A DNA stretch of 5,322 bases from Prolixibacteraceae bacterium UBA5740 (GTDB lineage: Bacteria > Bacteroidota > Bacteroidia > Bacteroidales > Prolixibacteraceae). The translations under genes and the position numbers were made by a program. Where the stretch lies: NCBI GenBank assembly GCA_002419285.1, contig DIFU01000015.1, positions 1 through 5,322 on the forward strand. Direction: 5' to 3'. The number at the start of each line of letters is the position of its first letter. The stretch's first letter is position 1. Shown one piece after another: positions 1 through 4,231 of the stretch. The notes under the pieces are model-generated. The model ran no database searches. It saw only the letters and a program-made list of their open reading frames with translations, and was not told the origin of the DNA.

Positions 1-637
1 CAATGACTTTGTGAAAATGGTCACCTTCAACCTGCTCAATAATCGCTCCCAATAAATTGGAGGCATAAATGGTCTGGTGCTGATACTGGCCCGGAGGGAA
101 AAGCAGTGAATCATTCATAAACTCTTCAAGCCCTTTTTTGATTATCAAACTATAGGCAGTCTGGTTGTTCTCCACACTGTTTGGAGTGCGGATTCCCGAA
201 GTTTGATGAACCAGGTGTTTTATCCGAATCGGAAACTCTTTGGCGGGAAAATCAGGCAGGTAAGTTCTGACCTCTGCCATCGAGTCAAGCTTTCCTTCAC
301 CAATCATTTGGTAAGTGGCAAGGGTGGTCAGAATCTGGCTGATACCTCCAATGCGGTATTTTGTATGTCGGCTGGCAAGGACTTCCAGATCCTGGTTCGC
401 GTATCCGAAACCTTCTGACCAAACCAGTTTTCCTTTCACGGATACGGCCAGAGATGAGCCTGGCATATAGCTTCGTGCCATATGGAACATGGCTGACCTG
501 CGATTGCCCAGGATGACATCCTTGTATTTTTTATCAATAATTCTTTCGGGTTCTTTCTTTTCCTCACAACCCGACATCATTGAGAAACCAAGAACCAGAA
601 AAACGCTCCAAATAAACAGTTTCATTTTCATGATCAT
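1..637 (-). CDS. Beta-lactamase-fold (serine hydrolase family) lipoprotein, probable pseudoenzyme, partial
   Basis: The gene reads leftward and runs off the window, leaving 212 N-terminal residues. A short basic, hydrophobic signal peptide ends in a lipobox, M-S-G-C with Cys24, so the protein should be a lipoprotein. The acidic and lysine-rich EEKKE after the cysteine could favour surface export in Bacteroidota. The fold is that of class C beta-lactamase/serine hydrolases (PF00144): PGSSLAVSVKGKLVWSEGFG (59-78), the YRIGGISQ helix start (94-101), GEGKLD (113-118), HLVHQTSGI (141-149), and PPG (181-183) with LLGAIIEQVEG (195-205). The catalytic SxxK motif reads G98-I-S-Q101, and the YxN motif reads Q188-T-I190, so the nucleophile, general base and Tyr/Asn are all replaced. 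The third motif (KTG/HxG) lies outside the window. I chose the ATG at 637; in-frame ATGs at 655, 631 and 625 are also possible, and no Shine-Dalgarno sequence decides between them. It may act as a binding or scaffold protein (inference). Confidence 0.85.
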   Translation of the reverse strand, partial: MIMKMKLFIWSVFLVLGFSMMSGCEEKKEPERIIDKKYKDVILGNRRSAMFHMARSYMPGSSLAVSVKGKLVWSEGFGYANQDLEVLASRHTKYRIGGISQILTTLATYQMIGEGKLDSMAEVRTYLPDFPAKEFPIRIKHLVHQTSGIRTPNSVENNQTAYSLIIKKGLEEFMNDSLLFPPGQYQHQTIYASNLLGAIIEQVEGDHFHKVI

Positions 638-672
638 CTGAATTGTATTTAACATTGTTTTTTTTGCAGCCC

Positions 673-703
673 CAAAAATATGGAATACCTCCATATTTGC
701 TAA
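673..703 (-). promoter_or_regulatory. Candidate Bacteroidota-type promoter for the hydrolase-like lipoprotein gene
   Basis: On the minus strand a perfect TAnnTTTG -7 element (TATTTTTG, 673-680) is preceded, after 19 bases, by TTAG (700-703), one mismatch from the -33 TTTG consensus. Transcription would start near 666-668, about 30 bases before the ATG at 637 and about 12 before the alternative ATG at 655. The match is by eye only. Confidence 0.5.
676..698. repeat. Perfect 9-bp inverted repeat with 5-bp spacer, operator-like
   Basis: AAATATGGA (676-684) and TCCATATTT (690-698) are exact inverted copies separated by ATACC. The repeat fills the -33/-7 spacer of the promoter candidate and overlaps five bases of its -7 element, as a repressor operator would. 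As RNA on the minus strand it is an A/T-rich stem followed by only a few U residues, so a weak terminator for the upstream gene is the alternative reading. Confidence 0.5.
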
Positions 704-786
704 GCTGTAAGGTAAATGATTTTTGATTTTTTTTAGAAATGGATTTACAGGAAGTGACTGATCACATTTGCAGAGTACTGTCAGGC

Positions 787-828
787 GACCGGATCTGAAA
801 ATCTGCCGGTCAAATGAAGATCAGATCC
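787..828. repeat. Two mutually exclusive hairpins at the 3' end of the DUF218 gene
   Basis: GACCGG (787-792) pairs with CCGGTC (806-811) across 13 bases. GGATCTGA (791-798) pairs with TCAGATCC (821-828) across 22 bases, and this second pairing includes the stop codon at 821-823. The two share bases 791-792 and cannot form fully together. Neither is followed by a U-run on the minus strand, so this is not a convincing intrinsic terminator. It may stabilise the 3' end of the mRNA. Confidence 0.35.
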
Positions 829-1543
829 AGCCACGGAGCCGGTAATAAGCCAGTGCCACCAATTCCCTGGCAATCAGTATTTCGTATTTCATATGGTTCC
901 AAAACTGATACCTCAGGCCGGTACTTTTACCCACATCGGGTACGACGGCAGGACTTTTCCCCAACTCGTCATCAATAAAGGAGAAGTCAGCTTCAGCGGC
1001 ATTCTCAAAGGCCGGGAGTGCGTACACCCTGATGAATCCAGCTTTTCGGAAGCTCAATATGGATCGCCTCATATTCTCGGGGGAGGTAACCAGCAACACC
1101 GGACGGTTGGGCGATAAAATACGGCTGCATTCCAGTGCTTGCGACCGGGTATTGGTGCCCTTAGGTTCAAAGACGATTCGGACTGAATCCACGCCTCGCA
1201 ATTTCAGTTCAGCGAAAATCCGGGCGGGTGTGCTGGTGGGATCAGAAGGCTCGCCCGGCATCACCACCAAAACCTGGCTTTTTAAAAAATCACTTGCCGC
1301 ATTTGCCGCAAACCAGGTCCTGATCAGGTTTGACTCACTGGGCATTCCGCTGCCTCCAAGAAGAATAATGGTTTCGGGTTCTGACTTTATTTCCGACAGG
1401 CTGGTGCCCAGCCAGTGATATCCCCAGTAGGGCAGGGTGGTAAATGACAAACCAACCAACAGTAGGAACAAAATTCCGGCGACGATGGTAAAATGCCTGA
1501 ACAGACCAAAAATTTGAATATTTTTGAAAGAAAATCGTTTCAT
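821..1543 (-). CDS. YdcF/SanA/ElyC-like DUF218 membrane-anchored protein
   Basis: This 240-residue protein belongs to the DUF218 family (PF02698), whose bacterial members SanA, ElyC and YdcF are linked to envelope integrity; the reaction is generally unknown. A single N-terminal transmembrane segment (about 16-38) follows basic residues, so the globular domain should face the periplasm. Family motifs appear in order: the glycine loop IILLGGSG (59-66), a strand and acid pair VFEPKGTNTRSQA (124-136) matching the family's E..+.NT.E+A block, VTSPENMRRS (152-161) matching VTS..HM.R., and the conserved tail ELVALAYYRLRGW (227-239). The usual His before Met in the third motif is Asn157. Length is normal for the single-helix subgroup. 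The ATG at 1543 lacks a Shine-Dalgarno sequence. The gene diverges from the kinase-RapZ fusion across 64 bases and lies 183 bases upstream of the hydrolase-like lipoprotein gene on the same strand. Confidence 0.85.
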   Translation of the reverse strand: MKRFSFKNIQIFGLFRHFTIVAGILFLLLVGLSFTTLPYWGYHWLGTSLSEIKSEPETIILLGGSGMPSESNLIRTWFAANAASDFLKSQVLVVMPGEPSDPTSTPARIFAELKLRGVDSVRIVFEPKGTNTRSQALECSRILSPNRPVLLVTSPENMRRSILSFRKAGFIRVYALPAFENAAEADFSFIDDELGKSPAVVPDVGKSTGLRYQFWNHMKYEILIARELVALAYYRLRGWI

Positions 1544-1607
1544 GTTAGCAGGCCAGTGATTGAAAATGCCGCATAAATTTAAGTGATAACTCTTTAAATC
1601 TCTGATT
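1544..1607. other. Short divergent intergenic region
   Basis: These 64 bases separate two divergently read genes and must carry promoters for both unless one is transcribed from inside the other. The only consensus-like element is the palindromic TAAATTTA at 1574-1581. It matches TAnnTTTG with one mismatch on either strand, but I find no well-spaced -33 TTTG partner. No other structure stands out. Confidence 0.4.
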
Positions 1608-3032
1608 TTGGATCAAAAAGTAAAAAATAAACTCCAGTCATTATTCAAAAAGCAGTTTGGTTCCGAACCTTCAGCCTTTGAGATGTTGCCGCAGTCTGGC
1701 TCATACAGGGAATATGCCCGGATATCCGATGGCAAACATACTGTAATAGGAGCCTGGAATTCAGATGTGAAAGAAAACATCGCTTTCCTTACTTTTTCAC
1801 GACAGCTTGCCGAATCAGGTGTGCCGGTACCTCAAATATTTATTGTCAGTGACGACACCACCTGTTACCTTCAGGAGGATCTGGGCAAGGTGACTCTTTT
1901 TGATTTTATCACCGAAACGCGCAAGTCAGAAGGGTTCTCGCAGACACTCATTGAAGAATACAAGAAGGTACTTCGGGTGTTGCCCCGGATACAGGTGGTT
2001 GCCGGCGAAAAAATTGATTATTCCGTTTGTTATCCGCGTGCCGCTTTCGACAAGCAATCAATGCTCTGGGACCTGAGCTATTTTAAGTATTATTTCCTGA
2101 AACTTGCCAGGATTTCGTTTGACGAACAACTTCTTGAAGATGATTTCCAACGATTTACCGATTACCTCCTTAGTGCCGACAGTCACTTTTTTATGTACCG
2201 CGACTTCCAGTCAAGGAATATCATGCTAAAAGATGGCGAGGTATATTTTATTGATTACCAGGGAGGTAGGCGGGGTGCATTGCAGTACGACCTGGCATCC
2301 CTTCTTTATGATGGCAAGGCCGACATTCCGCAACAGATCCGCCATGAGTTGTTTGAGTTCTATATTGATGAAGTGGAAAAGATCATGCCGGTCGACCGCT
2401 TTGAATTTATGCGGTACTACCGTGGATTTGTGATCATTCGTATCATGCAGGCGATGGGTGCCTATGGATTCAGAGGCTTTTACGAGAAGAAGACCCATTT
2501 TCTGAAAAGTATTCCGTATGCGCTCGATAACCTGTCTTATCTTCTTCAACGACTTGACCTTCCGGTGGAATTGCCCGAAATGAACAGGGTTCTGAATGAG
2601 GTTGTTGAATCTGCCTTTTTGCGTAATCTTGGGAAAGAGGACCATAACCTGACAGTCAGGATTACCAGTTTTTCATATAAGAAAGGCATACCGGTTGATC
2701 CTTCCGGTAACGGGGGAGGATTTGTCTTCGATTGCAGGGCTATCCATAATCCGGGAAAATATTTGGAATTTAAATCACTCACAGGCAAGGACGCTGCAGT
2801 GAAGCAATTCCTGGAAGAAAAATCCGAAATCAGGGAGTTCATTCAGGCGGTTATATTGTTGGTTGACCAATCAATCAAAAAATACATCGACAGGGGATTC
2901 ACGCATCTTTCGGTAAGTTTTGGGTGCACTGGTGGTCAGCATCGTTCGGTTTATGCTGCTGAAAAGCTTGCAGAGCATGTCAGAAACAATTTTCCGGTCA
3001 ACGTTGTTTTATCTCATCGGGAGCAAGACTGA
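1608..3032 (+). CDS. AmgK-type APH-fold kinase fused to RapZ C-terminal domain
   Basis: This is a 474-residue two-domain cytoplasmic protein. Residues 1 to about 320 form an aminoglycoside-phosphotransferase-fold kinase: LPQSGSYREYARI (27-39), QEDLG (89-93), the catalytic loop YRDFQSRN (197-204; Asp199, Asn204), and the metal-binding IDYQGG (215-220; Asp216) running into QYDLASLLYD (226-235). This resembles AmgK, the anomeric kinase for N-acetylmuramate and N-acetylglucosamine in peptidoglycan recycling. Residues from about 347 to the end match the RapZ C-terminal domain: VFDCR (373-377), NPG (381-383), LTGKD (391-395), GCTGGQHRSV (439-448) and SHRE (469-472). RapZ's N-terminal Walker NTPase domain is absent. 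In enterobacteria this C-terminal domain binds glucosamine-6-phosphate, so an amino-sugar kinase with a built-in sensor is a reasonable inference; the substrate is unproven. The start is TTG: the first in-frame ATG (1683) would cut off conserved N-terminal sequence, and a stop lies at 1587. Confidence 0.88.
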   Translation: MDQKVKNKLQSLFKKQFGSEPSAFEMLPQSGSYREYARISDGKHTVIGAWNSDVKENIAFLTFSRQLAESGVPVPQIFIVSDDTTCYLQEDLGKVTLFDFITETRKSEGFSQTLIEEYKKVLRVLPRIQVVAGEKIDYSVCYPRAAFDKQSMLWDLSYFKYYFLKLARISFDEQLLEDDFQRFTDYLLSADSHFFMYRDFQSRNIMLKDGEVYFIDYQGGRRGALQYDLASLLYDGKADIPQQIRHELFEFYIDEVEKIMPVDRFEFMRYYRGFVIIRIMQAMGAYGFRGFYEKKTHFLKSIPYALDNLSYLLQRLDLPVELPEMNRVLNEVVESAFLRNLGKEDHNLTVRITSFSYKKGIPVDPSGNGGGFVFDCRAIHNPGKYLEFKSLTGKDAAVKQFLEEKSEIREFIQAVILLVDQSIKKYIDRGFTHLSVSFGCTGGQHRSVYAAEKLAEHVRNNFPVNVVLSHREQD

Positions 3033-3038
3033 TTGACA

Positions 3039-3164
3039 ATGGTAAAAAAGGCATGTGAGAAGAAGGATTTTGAAGATAAGGATAATCCGAAATTTGAATG
3101 CAAAAAATGTGGTGCCAAAGTGCGCAAAGAAGAAAAGATCTGCAAACCACAAAAATTAAAATAA
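3039..3164 (+). CDS. Small four-cysteine, probably zinc-binding protein (41 aa)
   Basis: This short gene starts six bases after the stop of the kinase-RapZ fusion, on the same strand, and encodes 41 residues from an ATG to a TAA. It is very lysine-rich and basic, and contains Cys6, Cys21, Cys24 and Cys35. The core FECKKCGAKVRKEEKICKP (19-37) has a CxxC knuckle followed by a single cysteine ten residues later, which with Cys6 could form a one-zinc ribbon. There is no signal peptide or membrane segment, so it should be cytoplasmic, and the charge would suit RNA or DNA binding (inference). Spacing implies co-transcription with the kinase gene. No Shine-Dalgarno sequence lies at a useful distance; GGGAG ends 15 bases before the ATG. 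Non-random cysteine placement and tight spacing support a real gene. I recall similar short Cys-rich proteins in Bacteroidota but cannot name a family. Confidence 0.65.
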   Translation: MVKKACEKKDFEDKDNPKFECKKCGAKVRKEEKICKPQKLK

Positions 3165-3204
3165 ATCGCCCAATCCTGTTTTCTGTCAAACCAATGAGAT
3201 TTTT

Positions 3205-3230
3205 TGGGGAAATTTTTGCAAATTTGCCCA
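3205..3230. repeat. Imperfect inverted repeat upstream of the yebC-family gene
   Basis: TGGG-G-AAATTT (3205-3215) and AAATTT-G-CCCA (3220-3230) pair in ten positions with one G/G mismatch around the four-base loop TTGC. No T-run follows on the plus strand. On the minus strand only CAAAAAATC follows, so it is not an intrinsic terminator in either direction. It lies 70-95 bases before the start codon, compatible with a regulator site or a 3'-end structure of the upstream transcript. Confidence 0.4.
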
Positions 3231-3264
3231 GCCATGACATACCATGGTTAATGATAAATAATTG

Positions 3265-3296
3265 TTTGACTGATAATAAATTATAAGATAATTCTG
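3265..3296 (+). promoter_or_regulatory. Candidate promoter for the yebC-family gene
   Basis: TTTG (3265-3268) is followed after 20 bases by TAATTCTG (3289-3296), one mismatch from the Bacteroidota -7 consensus TAnnTTTG. The -7 element ends four bases before the ATG at 3301, so a transcript from here would have almost no leader. A promoter further upstream, or read-through from the upstream operon, is the alternative. Confidence 0.35.
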
Positions 3297-3300
3297 CACT

Positions 3301-4011
3301 ATGGGAAGAGCATTTGAATATCGCAGGGCTGCGAAAGAGAAACGTTGGGACAAGATGTCCAAGATATTTCCCCGCCTGGGAAAAACCATAACCATTGCCG
3401 CTAAAGCCGGTGGCCCTGACCCTGACACGAACTCTGCCCTTCGCACCGCGATTATGAATGCCAAGGCTCAAAATATGCCCAAGGCCAACATCGATGCGGC
3501 CATTAAAAGATCTTTTGGAAAAGATGCCGAGTCATTTGATGAAATCAACTACGAGGGAAAGGGCCCTCATGGGGTGCTTGTATTTGTGGAATGTGCCACT
3601 GACAACAACACCCGCACTGTGGCTAACGTAAAAAGCTATTTCAATAAATCAGGAGGGTCGCTTTCTCCAACCGGTTCGCTTGAATTCATGTTTAGCCGTA
3701 AGGCGGTGTTTGAGTTTGAAAAGCCCGCAGGCATGGATATCGAGGAACTTGAACTTGAACTGATTGACGGGGGTCTTGAAGAAATCGAGGAACATGAAGG
3801 TGCATTTTATGCCTATGCCGATTTCACGAGTTTTGGAGCCCTTGCATCGGCCTTCGAAAAACTGGGAATCAATGTAACCAACGCATCCCTGAAAAGGTAT
3901 GCCAATAACGCCGTTGAATTTACGGAAGATCAGATGGTCGACATCGAAAAGCTGATCGACAAGCTGGAAGATGACGATGACGTTCAGGCCGTTTACACGA
4001 ACATTGCATAG
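3301..4011 (+). CDS. YebC/TACO1-family regulator or translation factor
   Basis: This 236-residue protein aligns over its full length with the YebC/PmpR/TACO1 family (PF01709). Visible blocks are the N-terminal helical domain MGRAFEYRRAAKEKRW (1-16) with KIFPRLGKTITIAAKAGGPD (21-40), NMPKANIDAAIKR (58-70), INYEGKGPHGV (82-92), ECATDNNTRTVANVK (97-111), GGSLSPTGSLEFMF (118-131), and the acidic C-terminal end DDDDVQAVYTNI (224-235). Family members were annotated as DNA-binding transcriptional regulators; more recent work ties them to the ribosome and to translation of proline-rich stretches, as TACO1 does in mitochondria. The N-terminus is MGR rather than the classical MAGHSKW of E. coli YebC, closer to the second bacterial clade (B. 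subtilis YeeI type). The cytoplasmic protein is of normal length. The ATG start matches the family start exactly. The gene stands alone, followed by its own strong terminator. Confidence 0.93.
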   Translation: MGRAFEYRRAAKEKRWDKMSKIFPRLGKTITIAAKAGGPDPDTNSALRTAIMNAKAQNMPKANIDAAIKRSFGKDAESFDEINYEGKGPHGVLVFVECATDNNTRTVANVKSYFNKSGGSLSPTGSLEFMFSRKAVFEFEKPAGMDIEELELELIDGGLEEIEEHEGAFYAYADFTSFGALASAFEKLGINVTNASLKRYANNAVEFTEDQMVDIEKLIDKLEDDDDVQAVYTNIA

Positions 4012-4030
4012 AATAAGTGATATTGCAGGT

Positions 4031-4072
4031 GAAAGGCATGCTTCTTTAAAGGGGCATGCCTTTCTTATTTTT
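4031..4072 (+). terminator. Rho-independent terminator after the yebC-family gene
   Basis: An 11-bp perfect stem, GAAAGGCATGC (4031-4041) with GCATGCCTTTC (4054-4064), closes a 12-base loop and is followed by TTATTTTT (4065-4072). It begins 19 bases after the TAG stop. The tail is U-rich only on the plus strand, so it ends rightward transcription. Confidence 0.9.
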
Positions 4073-4148
4073 AATAGTTGGAACTTCTTTTTTGTCGTTT
4101 TTTGTAAAGTAATCGCTTCTTTACCCTCGGGATCGATCCTTCTGCCTG

Positions 4149-4178
4149 AAAAAACGGTACACTGACCGGTATTTTTTT
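4149..4178. terminator. Weak A-run/T-run hairpin, possible secondary terminator
   Basis: AAAAAA-CGGT (4149-4158) faces ACCG (4165-4168), then GTA and seven T residues (4172-4178). The four-bp GC-containing stem with A:T flanks and a three-base bulge could act weakly on either strand. It lies between the main yebC terminator and the next gene. No minus-strand gene nearby needs one, so it may be incidental. Confidence 0.2.
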
Positions 4179-4199
4179 CTCTGTTCGGCCACGGGGTAT

Positions 4200-4207
4200 T
4201 AACTTTA
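4200..4207 (+). promoter_or_regulatory. Weak candidate -7 element for the isoprenoid-synthase-like gene
   Basis: TAACTTTA matches TAnnTTTG in all but the last base and lies 24 bases before the ATG at 4232, a plausible spacing for a short leader. No clear TTTG appears 19-21 bases upstream; the region there is a T-run. The gene must have its own promoter, because a strong terminator separates it from the yebC-family gene. The gap at 4079-4148 otherwise holds only T-rich sequence with TTTTTTGT repeated at a 10-base step (4088-4095, 4098-4105). Confidence 0.25.
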
Positions 4208-4231
4208 TACTCATCAAAAGCAATTATACCC

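Noticed and set aside
203..418. 71-residue plus-strand open frame inside the hydrolase-like gene
   Set aside because: It is antisense to a well-supported lipoprotein gene with clear family motifs, and its translation has no recognisable features.
1..637. Calling the left-hand gene an active beta-lactamase or resistance gene
   Set aside because: The active-site Ser/Lys and Tyr/Asn positions are replaced, so resistance by hydrolysis is not supported.
1032..1418. 128-residue plus-strand open frame
   Set aside because: It is antisense to the DUF218 gene, which shows all its family motifs, and has no promoter, start-site support or family resemblance.
2226..2842. Minus-strand open frames of 139 and 98 residues
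   Set aside because: They lie opposite the catalytic loop and the RapZ-domain junction of the fusion gene and have low-complexity, feature-poor translations.
3241..3248. ACCATGGT 8-bp palindrome with ATG before the yebC gene
   Set aside because: The ATG inside it opens only a few codons (ATG GTT AAT GAT AAA TAA), and an 8-bp palindrome alone is too short to call a site.
2998..3471. 157-residue minus-strand open frame covering the small Cys4 gene and the start of yebC
   Set aside because: It crosses two plus-strand genes and the intergenic palindrome, and its sequence (VRVRVRATGF near the N-terminus, hydrophobic scatter elsewhere) looks like antisense noise.
4088..4105. TTTTTTGT repeated at a 10-base step
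   Set aside because: Two copies of a T-rich octamer in an A/T-rich gap are expected by chance, and no -7 element is suitably spaced after them.
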